Source of the DNA: Thuidium tamariscinum
Taxonomy: Eukaryota > Streptophyta > Bryopsida > Hypnales > Thuidiaceae
Direction of reading: 5' to 3'
DNA length: 64,000 bases
Assembly: GCA_947034885.2 (NCBI GenBank)
Contig: OX344750.2
Coordinates: 19,710,053-19,774,052 of the forward strand
Shown: one piece after another, positions 34,928-45,429 of the stretch
Numbering within the stretch: the first letter of the stretch is position 1
Layout: every line of letters begins with the position of its first letter
Made by a program: the position numbers and the translations under genes
The notes under the pieces: generated by a model
The model's input: only the letters and a program-made list of their open reading frames with translations
Database searches by the model: none
What the model was told of the DNA's origin: nothing

Positions 34928-36099
34928 TTATGAGGTTCCAATGAGGTGGTTTCTCTATAAGTAGGAAGAATTCCACCTTCCTGGCATCCCCGCATTCTTT
35001 GGATGTCAATACCATATGGTAACCCTCAAATTCAGGCATGCTCCAAAATATGAACATAAACTTCTGATCAGTCACCATTTGAATCAATAATTTGCATCCA
35101 TATAAAGTAGGAGGCTCAAACTCCAACAGGGCATCAATAGCGAACAGGACAAAGAGGTACATTTTGCTTTTTTCAATGTACCAAATCTGCACATTTCAGA
35201 GGGTAGTCACTTTTAATGACTACAAATGAGCACTTTTTTTCCAACTTCAAAAATTTGTAACTAATTCCACAAAGCTCCAGAAAATATGAAACAACTTGGG
35301 TTAGATAACTATTCCATTTGTCTTTCAAGAAAATATTTCTGAAAAATATTTCAAGATGTTTCATCTCCCCAAAATTCAGTTCCAACCCTTAAATGGTCAG
35401 TTTATGGACTTCCTACCTTACCACTTATCCAACATTTTCTATAGAGTTTGAAATTGATCGTCCCAGGATATGCTACCTTCAATTTGGATTTTGAAAGCAC
35501 TAAATGTCAAATTCAATTAACCCTTGAACAACATGGATGCCAATTTCTAGTTGATGAATGACATTAGAACAATCTGCTTGAAGAAGAGCCATTTTTCATC
35601 CATTTTTTTCCGTAATAGATTAGAAGTCATGCACCATCATTCTAAGCAAAAATTAGACTTATTCATTGAGCTAATAATTATGGTAGAACCACCTATTACC
35701 AACAAGGGATTTTTATCCATCCTATAGGTGTAGCTATTCCCAACTAAGGCTAAAACATATTTCTAACCAAAGCTTCAAATGTGTTTTTTACTCTAACTTT
35801 TTGAAGATTGGGACTAATATGTTCATGATACATGTCCCGAAATAGTGAGTAGGAAGGTAAATCTTGAATGGTCAGAATTTGAAGACCCTATACATTGTTA
35901 ATGAGTTCATGCCAACTTTTGGCTTCTGAAAATTCATAGTTATTTGAATTCAAGGAAAAAAATCACTAAAAATTAACAATCTCTATGATTTCTATCTTCT
36001 ACATTGCAAAAAATTGACATTTCCTTAGACTATTCCAAAAATGTACAAAAATTGCTTAAATCGTCAACTATGGATACTAGTGAGCTGACTTGTGGTGCA

Positions 36100-36328
36100 T
36101 TAAACCTGAAACGTCTCAATCCTTTTTTGAATTTTTGCACATTTTCGCTTATAGCTTTGTACATATATATCATTTACCATAATTTAATGAATTTAGTCAT
36201 TAAGGAAGGTTGTCTTTTCTAGATTCAAGTGTTACATTTGATAAATGAGAAGTTAATTGGATGAAACAGTGCCTTGAAGCCCTCTGTTCATCGTCCAAAA
36301 TATGGACGTCGGAGCGCTTCAAGGTTAA
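36100..36328. mobile_element. TTAA-flanked MITE (piggyBac-like), copy 1
   Basis: Begins TTAAACCTGAAACGTC and ends GCGCTTCAAGGTTAA, the inverted counterpart. The interior is collinear with copy 2 at 37751, plus about 30 extra bases near the right end. No coding capacity. Confidence 0.75.
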
Positions 36329-36859
36329 TATTTGATATCATTTTGCTATTTTGAGCTGAAACAATTTGCTTTGAAGTTGTTATCGTCTACTACTTGTTGA
36401 TTCCCATGGTGACAAACTCAATGTTTAAAGGTTAAAATCACAATAGTAGATTTGCAAGAATCAAAATCAAGCATCAAATAAATTGAAATTGTTGCAAAAA
36501 TCAATGATAGATCTCAAATTTTCATAAAAATTGGACTCACTACCCAATGGGCCAAGCACTAGACAAGAATGAAGTTAACCCTATAAAGATGCTACGGACA
36601 AGAATGGCCCAATAGATGATAGAGAATTCTTGCATATAAGATAAAAGTACAATTGTTCATCCTTCGAATTTTGTGTAAAAAGGAAGAAGTCATGAATAGT
36701 AGTTTGGTCTCCAATGAATTTTTTTGAATTTTTTTAAGTAGATAATTTGCATGGGTTGGAAAAGAATGATTTCTATAGAGACTAGCCCATCCTTACAAGG
36801 TTAACCCCAAAATGGCAAAGAGGACAGAAAGTGTCCTCATAGAGTTTCAAGTCCAATTC

Positions 36860-37330
36860 AAAGTGCCGTAACTTTTGCATCCAAGGTCCAAATTCAATGA
36901 AACTTGTTGAAAAGTTGTGCAATCTCTTCTAGTTTGTGTGGTAAAATTTTCAAATCAATCCAAGTTATAATGAAATTTTGGTGGCCAATCAAACTTTACA
37001 GCTCAATTTGATTTCACCAAACTGCATTTTAGGGCTGCAACTTCGGGGGCTTGTATCTACTTCATCTAATGTTTGTTTTCAGTAAAATTTGATGGATTTT
37101 GTTTGCCTTGGAGTCTACTTATTGTGATAAAACTTTCATATCAATCCAAGTTGTTTTGAATATTTTGGAGCGATTCAAAGTTCAACATCTTGGCATTTTG
37201 AAACTATAGCGAACTTCAAGGGCTTATATCTTTTTCATAAAGAGTCAATTTTCAAAAAAAATTCTTGGGAAAGTTGCACATACTAGTCTATTATGTGTGA
37301 CTAAAATTTCATATCAATCCAAGAGGAAAT
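36860..37330 (+). repeat. Diverged tandem repeat, three units of about 175-186 bp
   Basis: The anchor CATATCAATCCAAG (first unit CAAATCAATCCAAG) occurs at about 36952, 37137 and 37310. Each anchor is preceded by a TGTG/TGATAAAA-TTT segment. Units 1 and 2 continue into AAACT-like stretches ending GGGCTTGTATCTACTTCAT or GGGCTTATATCTTTTTCAT. No ORF. Confidence 0.7.
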
Positions 37331-37750
37331 GAACGACAAAAGAGCATTTTAGTAGAAGGACGTTCAAGCTTAGATGTGTTTTTTCCCAACTTTTTTTGCT
37401 ATTTTTTGACATTTTAAAACAATTTTGTAGACATAATGAGTCAATTGAGTGAAATTTTTTTCCATAGTTTTGTTTTCATACTATTTTGAATTCACTTCAT
37501 TGTGTAAAGTTTTTTCCTTTGAGTAGGTTTAGAAACCAAATTTCACCTTCAACATTCATTTTCAACACTAAAACACTATAATCTTGCAATCTATACAGTC
37601 AAATGACTCCAAATCTAATACACATCATCTACAACATGTTTTCTAAAAGATTGTATGGTTAAGATCTCTATAACTTAGTGACATTCAAATCTACAACACT
37701 TCAAAAGGAAAGATGTTTTTGAACCCCGGAAATCAAATGTCATTTTGGGG

Positions 37751-37946
37751 TTAACCCTGAAGCGTCTCAATCCTTTTTAGAATTTTTGCACATTTTTGCT
37801 TATAGCTTTGTACAGATATATCATTTATCAGAATTTAATGAATTTGGTCATTAAGGAAGGTTGTCTTTTCTAGATTCAAGTGTTACATTTAATAAATGAG
37901 AAGTTAATTGGATGAAACAGTGGACGTCGGCGCGCTTCAGGGTTAA
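37751..37946. mobile_element. TTAA-flanked MITE (piggyBac-like), copy 2 (196 bp)
   Basis: The ends are TTAACCCTGAAGCGTC and GCGCGCTTCAGGGTTAA: TTAA on both sides of a perfect CCCTGAAGCG inverted repeat. TTAA target duplication with termini starting CCC is the piggyBac signature. No transposase is encoded in the window. Confidence 0.8.
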
Positions 37947-39263
37947 AGGGTGAGAGACACCCCAACATAATCTGTAAAGGCTATGTTCCCAACCCTATTC
38001 CCAAAATTTGCTCCCTGTCCTTGACCTATGATTTTTTGACCATGTTTATGTAGGTTTTTTTAGTTTTCAATTTTTTTTTCCAACTTGTTGTCAAATTGCA
38101 CCAAAGTAATAGGCCTTGCACCAAGCCCTGAAACGTAAATAGTAAAATTTTGAATGAAATTGCAAAAAAAACTTCAAATTCAAACAAATACTGAATTGGA
38201 TAAAATGTCCTGTGTTTGGATAAATTGGATAGATTTTGTGCCACTGGCTAAGGAAACATGAACTTCAGATGTGGCATTCTCAGCGATGGCTGGTACCCCC
38301 AAACTGCCACTTGTTGACTTTTGTATCTTAAGGATGAATTTAGACCCTCCTTAGGACCGGATTCATATAGATAATGCCATGCCTAATTTACTGACTCCCC
38401 AAAAGTCCACGCATCCAAAAAGTCACTACCAGCGATCCCAGAACGGTCATACGTCACTTAGCAGGGTTGGCTATGGCAGGGTGAACAAATCGCCATGTCT
38501 GCGACAACCCCCTGTTTTTGGGAAATTTGGCTTTTACTTTGCAGTAAAAAAGGGGGCAATATAACTCCCTATTTTTTTTACATAGCACCGAATTGCTAAG
38601 TCAGAACCAGTGTAAGTTAAACATTTGGCTAATCTGTTTTCCCAATAGTGTTTGGAAGTGCTAAGTGATTCATAGATGATTGCAAACATTGGCGATTTTG
38701 TGATGCAATTATTGGAATGAAGTTTAAAATTTTCCACTTTCACTTGTGTTCTCATTGATTATGCAATTGGTTTTTTTTTGGAAACTTGACAAACACTGTC
38801 ACTGGCAAGGGAGTTGAACCCTTCTTGCAATTGCAAGGCTGCCCAAGTGCAGCGCCATTGTTCTGCACACAAACAACAAGACACATTAGTAGGGTTAGTA
38901 TTACAAAACAAATTATGCATACAAGACAAACACATTAGGGAGTTAGTATTTTTTTAAAAACAGTAACCAGAGCGGAAGATCACTGCCGCAGCACATCGGC
39001 ATTTCATCGCTCCAGCGAGCAACGACTCTACAGCGAGCAATAACTCCATGTTTCAGCAGAAGAACCCGAAACAGAGTTGCTGGAACCTCCACCGATTCCA
39101 CCAACTCTCTCCAGCGTTGCAAACCACCTGCAGATCAATCCAGGTGATGTTAATCATCAAGGAACACATGAAAGTGAGCAGCAAAGCTGGTAAAACCTCA
39201 TGAAAACTAAGGAGAATTCAAATTTGAGAATTCAAATGACTAACTACTTAAAAGGATACTAAA
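37947..39263. other. Non-coding stretch downstream of the hAT pseudogene
   Basis: Contains no recognised gene. If the hAT element has its terminus on this side, it should lie here, but I could not find a convincing inverted terminal repeat. Confidence 0.35.
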
Positions 39264-42239
39264 TCACACATCCCCTTGCCTGCCGACCTTGACAGCATTT
39301 CTCCATGAGTTAATCGACTCGCTGTAAGGGAAATCCTCCAAAGAAAAGTACTTTTGGCCATACATTCGCACCACAAGGGGTAAATGCTTCCCCAATCTAT
39401 TCCGCTGGCAAGATTTAAGAAACTTCAAAGTAGAAAAGCATCTTTCATCTTCTACTGATCCAAGGACCAAACAGCATGCTAACTCTGCCAACTTGAAATA
39501 TTCAGATATCAATTTGCACAAGTGACGGGACTGTGAAAGCCTGCGCCACAGTTTAACAACAGGGTTCACATCAAAGGGCTCGCTGCAGGCAGCTTCACTG
39601 TTTGCCATCATGGTGACTCTGAATAATCCTTACTGCAGGTCCAGCTTAGAAGCTGAAAGGATTTCCGTCGCTGTGTGGGGCTGGCCACCCTCATACAGAG
39701 GCTGCCCCTTATTCACCAAACGTGAATGGCAATAGAAAGCTTTCAGAACTCCCAAGTGATGAGAAAAACTTTGCTCGGCCCCATCCTGCCTCCAATATTG
39801 CGGATATACAATACCGAAAGCGTCCAGCAACTCTTGTTGGGGGAACCTACGTTCCAGTTCCGAGCAGAGCGACTGCGCAATGTTTGTCATCATCATGAAC
39901 AAGCATAATATGATCAGAAGTTTAGAACATAATACAATCAGAACCTTCAAAACAAACACCAACATAATAAAAAAAATGGAAATCATTTAACACTACACCA
40001 TTACAAGTTTCCAACACTATAGTGATTAAGTGAAACTATAAAGCAAAGGTAAACATCAAAAAAAAAAAATGGGAATCAAAATAAGAAACATGGAAGGAAG
40101 ACTCAAACCTGAAAACTGCCGCTCAACAGTGTCTTGGACACGATAAAAATCCTGCTGGGTCACAAACACATGGTTCCCCGTTTGCTTGTCATGCATGCGT
40201 GCATAAACGGTTTTATCAGCCAAAATGAAGTACAGATGAGCAATTCCGGAATCCCTAGGTACTGCGTTCCAGTTCATCGGAACTTGGCTAGACTGCACCG
40301 AAGTAAGATCGGAGTACAACGGGAAATCGGCTTTGTTGAAAGTAGTAGCGCTGTCAATAAACAGTCGAGCCAATTCAACCTGACAAAGTTTCACGGCCTG
40401 GATAAAGTTGCACACAAAAATGTCTCGGCTCTGAGAGAGCTTCATGAGATTGTGAACAGCGTTAACCAAAGGCACAAAGCAAGCCAAAGATAACAGAATC
40501 TCAACATTAGTCAAGAGATCGAAGTTCTCCCCAGCAGCAGCGATCGGTTTCTGCCCCACCCCTCCCGTCATATCCAAGCCCATTTTCAGCATCAAAGTGG
40601 AATACTCTGCCAAAACACGCTGTGCCGGACTCCTCATGGAGATCCAGCGAGTATCTACATTTCGCAACATTTTGAGACCCTTAGTTTCCATGAGGTTTGC
40701 AAGCTTCTACAGCTCAGTATGGCGCTTGTGACTGCGACAAAAATAAGAATAGATGGATTGAAAGAGCCCTTCCAACCGAGACACCATCGGGTATTTGGAG
40801 AGAGTCTCCACAACAAGATTAAGCCTGTGGCTCACACAACTTGCTCCCAAACTAAAGGGAGCCCATTTCTCCCTGATTTGAGTTGTAACTCTTGATCTAG
40901 GCCCCTGAAATGTACTCACACCATCAACCCCAAAACAAACAACTTTTGAGGCAATTTCCTCATGAGAAAGACCACCTTCCTGTAACAGAGCCTGCATAAT
41001 CACACCAGTTAGTTGATCTGCAATACCACCCTCTGTAACACATGACAAGTGCAACAAGTGAGGCACTCGTTCCCAATTGTCCATGGCATACACATGTACT
41101 CCAATCCAGGAAGTGTTGTCAACTGTAGTGACTTCATCAGCACTCAAAGATATAATCCTTGCAGATTGCACAACATCCCTCAAAGCATTTAAAACAGAAC
41201 CATGAATATGCTCACTCATCTCCCATCCAGTGGTTTCGGACCAATGCTTACGAGGCAGATTTTTAACCTTCAAATGCTTCAACAAGTTCTCTTCTCTCTC
41301 ATAATCACACATTGGACGTCCATATGTCAAAATCTGAAAAAGAGTTGAGAACTGTACTCCCTTTCTTTTGAGATCAGCCTCCAAACCTGCCGTGAGCTGG
41401 TCCGCCACAGTGCCCGCTTGCTTTCTGTCGGCCCACACTTTGCAAAGCTTATGGTGCTTGCAGTCAAGCTTCGTAAAAGTATCACCCTTCTTTAGGTGCA
41501 GCAGTGGCACTCCGTCCTCCAAGCAGGTACGTTTACCTTCATGCTTCTCAAGATTGTCCAATTTGGGGACCATCACTTTCCTCCTCCCAGTTATGGAGGT
41601 ACAACTTTGACAGACAACGCCAGAGAGATCCCCATTGGAATCAAACACTCCCTCGGCCAAAGTGAACCGGCAAGCCCACACCTCTTGCCATCTGTGGGTG
41701 ATGGTCGCAGGAGCAATCCTCCTTCTCTTGCGGGAGAGATTCACAGGCCCTTGCCTCTTCTTCTTCCCCGTAGCAACACACTCGTCATCGCTCAAGACAA
41801 TTGGCGCGGGATCGGGAAGCACCGGAGACAGAACAGTTTCCTCCGAGGGAGGATCGCCAACTACAGGTCGCGCCAATGATTGGGACAAGCGCGTTTGGGA
41901 AATGTGGGTGACCTCGCGTTCTTCGGCGTCCATCTCTTCGGCGTCCATCGGCTCCTCACGATAAGCATTGGGATTGGGCACCAAATACTTTCTGACCCCG
42001 TTGCTATTGCGGCTCGATTCGAAGCAACGGATGCGGAAATTGTCTGGAGCACGTGTTAGTGACAGAAAACTTAGTTTGTGTGTACATTTGCGATCAGACT
42101 GGAAGATTAGCCGTGAATTTGGATGAAATTTTTTTTTTCCAAGATTTTCTATTATGTACATTTCGCGCATGATTGTATTTGGTAGAATAGAAGCGCAATT
42201 TAGCCAGTTTAAAGATCGCTGGTCACCACTCATAGACAA
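39264..42239 (-). pseudogene. hAT-superfamily transposase, nonsense-mutated
   Basis: Read from right to left. A likely start is near 41950 (MDAEEMDAEER), because the frame upstream to 42239 looks like intron or leader. A BED-like zinc finger follows (CQSCTSITGRRKVMVPKLDN and EKHEGKR), then the catalytic domain with SLSADEVTTVDNTSWIG and VVCFGVDGVSTFQG, and CVSHRLNLVVE. TAG at 40707-40709 interrupts ..RHTEL/KLANLMETKG, where related proteins have Gln. The frame resumes with LRNVDTRWISM. An intron probably lies at about 39873-40108. The C-terminal exon reads CSELERRFPQQELLDAFG and is cut by TAA at 39630-39632. It resumes into the hATC dimerisation region with LAELACCLVLGSVEDERCFS, then TLKFLKSCQRNRL. 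Two in-frame stops and no frameshift seen: a relatively young dead copy. Confidence 0.85.
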
Positions 42240-42390
42240 CCCCTCACGGCAGCATAACCATTTTCGGAACTTGATTTAAAGTTTTAAACTAAGAAAAGGA
42301 AGCTTGACAAAGATGTCTCTCTAATTCATCTTAAAGTTTGGGAAAAATTAAAAAATTAAAAGAATTATTGTAATTGCAAGCTCCACGTGT

Positions 42391-43337
42391 TAACTCCTAA
42401 AGGACCAAAGTGCCTTTTTTTGGCAACATAGCAATTTTGGGCAGGTACGTGTGACTAGAGATTTTCATATTTTGGAACCAAACTTTAACAGAAGGTGTGA
42501 ACGAGGAGTATCTTTAAAGCCCAACAATTTTTGTGACTTTGACTAGATGGTTGAAAAGTTATTGCATGATATGTTATTTGTTTTTCAACTCGGGCAATTT
42601 GGGTAGATAAAAAAAATCACTTTTTTTGGAAACCAAAATTTGAAATTGGATTTATAGATTTATATATACGTAGAAAGCTTTGAATCATTCCATTTGAGTT
42701 AATGAGTCAAAAGTTATGAAGAATTTTACTTTGCAAGTAAGTTATGGATTCTCTACTCTAAAATAAACTTTCAAGTCCTTTCCCGAGTCCTTTATTTTAC
42801 TCAATTTTCAATATTTTTGAAAAAATATAAAAATATTGGGTGTAGATTATTTATTATAACATTTGAACCATTGGAATTGGCATTTTTCAATTCAATAAAT
42901 AAATTATTAACAATTTAGTATTTTGAATCATTCTCTATTTCTTTCTACTTACTATTTTTTTTGTACATGTTGTACAATTCCAAATGATTTGAAAATTCTC
43001 AAGCATATATCCAGCTTCAGTTGGAGAATGAATCCAAAGAGTAACAACCATTTTGAACATTTTTTCATACAAATGTGGCCTTATAAAGTGCAACTACCCA
43101 GATTTTCGCAGTGGTAAAAAAAGGATTTTTGTAACTTCAAACACTAATATCTTGCAATCTACAAGGTGAAAATTTTTGAAATTTTTTCTACATATTTTCA
43201 GACTATCGCACTGAAAGATCCTATAGTTTATATTATTCTATAAATGTTCATTTTCTAAAATTTGGTAGTTGTCCTAGAAATGAGAATTTTAGATTAGTTT
43301 TCATGAAAATATAGTCCAAAACTTTTAGAGGTTAAAA
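42391..43337 (-). repeat. Right arm of the large inverted repeat
   Basis: The reverse complement is collinear with 32528-33505. The inner end (TAACTCCTAAAGGACCAAAG) lies about 150 bases beyond the 5' limit of the hAT frame; the outer end fades near 43337. Confidence 0.85.
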
Positions 43338-43369
43338 TTCAAATAATATAATATGCCATATTTTTCATT

Positions 43370-43384
43370 CATATATATATATAT
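43370..43384. repeat. (AT)n microsatellite
   Basis: A run of alternating AT, about 15 bases. A similar, interrupted run is at 44781-44805. Confidence 0.8.
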
Positions 43385-44288
43385 TTGAATGGAATTTCAA
43401 TTTTAGATGCAAAATTAACATTTCATTCTAACCTTCATTCATGATAAAAATGACACACTATGCTAATGCATATTGTACTTCATATATTTTTACCCCTACC
43501 TTTAACTTTAAAAACCTTAATAATTTGATTTTCTTAAAAGATAGCAATAGAACATATACTTTTTGACTAGAAAAAATATCAAAATTTTATATATAAATTA
43601 AATAGAAGGAAAAAGATGGTTAGATATCCAAATTTGACTTCAAGGCCTTCATTTTTGTTGTTTTGGGTCTAAGAAATAAGTTAACCAATTGAAAAAAATT
43701 TACCCTAATCTCCATTGCTACTTTTACATCTTTAAAAAATTCAAATAGTTTTTTGCTAATATTACTTATTTATTTTGAAATTCCGCAAAAGAATTGATAA
43801 CAATTATATTATTTCACAAAACAAATTGAAATTTCTTACAATGATATACAATCCATAGTTTCAAATAATATTTGAAAATATAGGATTGACATTTGAACAA
43901 AATCTAATGGGCTACATTTAGCTAAAGTATTATGATTGACTAGTTGGCAATAGATCTTGTCTTTAAGGGATTAATCCCAAGTGCATCCATACTTGCAATT
44001 GTAACTAGATCATTTGTCTAAATTTTAAAAATTCATTAGCTTCAAGGGCAAATGCACTATGGATCACAAACAAAGCTTTGGCACTAGATTTCTATAGATT
44101 TATTTTTAAAATTTTCAAAAGCATTATTGTCTCAAAAGCATGCAACTACTTGTTTAGATTTGCACATGCTACTAGGGGGGCATTGGTGGTTTTAGATCTC
44201 AAAATGGAGTATTCATCTTTACACTCTTAATTACTAATACACTACCTTAGAGCCCTGTAATTGAATGTAGATGAACCTAATACTTTGT
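43385..44288. other. AT-rich intergenic DNA
   Basis: No gene, terminus or strong repeat recognised. Confidence 0.4.
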
Positions 44289-44422
44289 ATAATTATGGTC
44301 AATTTCTTTAAGTGGCGGTATTCTGAGTGCCATTTTAACGGAATGTTGTGCCATTTTAATGGAATGTCATGCCATTTTATTGGAATACCGCCATTTTAAC
44401 GAAATTGACCATAATTGTAGTT
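44289..44422. mobile_element. Family B MITE, compact palindromic copy (about 134 bp)
   Basis: The left arm ATTATGGTCAATTTCTTTAA plus GTGGCGGTATTC is the near-perfect inverted complement of the right arm GAATACCGCCATTTTAACGA plus AATTGACCATAAT. The interior holds about four tandem units of 19-21 bp beginning GCCATTTTA. The terminus AATTTCGTTAAAATGGCG matches the ends of the copies at 54.25, 55.67 and 56.29 kb. Confidence 0.85.
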
Positions 44423-45164
44423 AGAGTTGGATATGGCCTTATATAGGGATGCAATTAGAGAAGGTTGATACAATTTAGTAGATGATTTTTACAAGCTTCA
44501 TTGACAACAGAAAGGATGATAAGAAGAAAGAACTCCACTACTAGAGAGCATCTTTTGAGCAAAGTTTGTCAAGAAAAACCCACAACAATGGCAAAGTCAT
44601 AGAAGATTGTTTCAAAGTATAAAAGGATGGGAGCCTAAATCTCAAGATTTATACCATAACTCATTAATGCTTTACTACACACAATTATCAAAGGATTATA
44701 TTTATGTTTAAGACGATAAGTAAGATGAAGACTTTTTAAGTTAAAAAATATTTATTAAATAAAATTGAAAAAAATTGAACATATATATGTATATATATAT
44801 ATATAAAAGAAGATACTTGAGGAAGGAAAAGCATTGAAAAATTCATTGAATAGGAGAACAAGAAAAGTACTAAAATCTCAAAAAAAAGGTGCCTTGACAT
44901 TATAATTTATAAATCCTTTTAATAAAAACCTAAAAAATTTAAATTTGCAATAACTCTATAGAGACAGTCAATTACCGAAAAAAATCACCAAAATAACACT
45001 TTACCTCTGTCAAAAAGAAAATAGAAAGGAATTCATTAATTAAACTTCTACATGACATAAATAAATAAAATTTTAAATTACTTTGAAAAATAGTTATAAA
45101 TATACTAGAAAACTACATTGGTCAATTTTTAACTCCAAATTCATTTTTTAGACTCTGAATTGTT
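44423..45164. other. AT-rich intergenic DNA
   Basis: No gene recognised. Confidence 0.35.
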
Positions 45165-45394
45165 AGACTAAACCTTGCCAAATTAGTAAGTGTATTTTAA
45201 GATTGGGGGCTATATTTAAATAGTAAGATAATTAAAAATTGTCAAAAGAATTAGACAAGATTTATTATAGTCATGAATACCTTACCTATAAATCTCAAGT
45301 AGTTAGGAACCAAAATGCAAAAGTTATAGCCAAAAAATATATAATTTGCATCAATGGTGTGACATCAAAATAGTACAATGTTTCTTGCAATCAC
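45165..45394 (+). mobile_element. Fold-back family A, right-arm fragment
   Basis: Collinear with the right arm at 57395-57612: shared GATTGGGGGCTATATTTAAA or a close form, then TATTATAGTCATGA, AAGTTATAGCC, and the terminus AATAGTACAATGTTTCTTGC plus AATCAC ending at 45394. Confidence 0.75.
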
Positions 45395-45419
45395 AAACCG
45401 GGGTGATTGCAAGAAACAT
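45378..45419. repeat. Perfect 17-bp inverted repeat formed by two family A termini
   Basis: ATGTTTCTTGCAATCAC (45378-45394) and GTGATTGCAAGAAACAT (45403-45419) are perfect complements separated by 8 bases. This is a right terminus facing a left terminus. Left-arm sequence does not clearly continue beyond about 45430. Confidence 0.85.
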
Positions 45420-45429
45420 CATAGGGAAC

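Noticed and set aside
34755-35192. 145-codon frame on -
   Set aside because: It runs through the family C MITE copy at 34659-34927 and has no conserved motif, so it is chance reading of a repeat.
38800-38870. tRNA-like segment on - (GGGTTCAACTCCC resembles a T arm / B box)
   Set aside because: The anticodon stem would have a four-base loop, and the acceptor stem does not close at the right distance. At most it is a tRNA-derived fragment.
40134-40493. 119-codon frame on + antisense to the hAT transposase
   Set aside because: It is the complement of a well-recognised coding region. The same applies to the + strand frames at 41368-41964.
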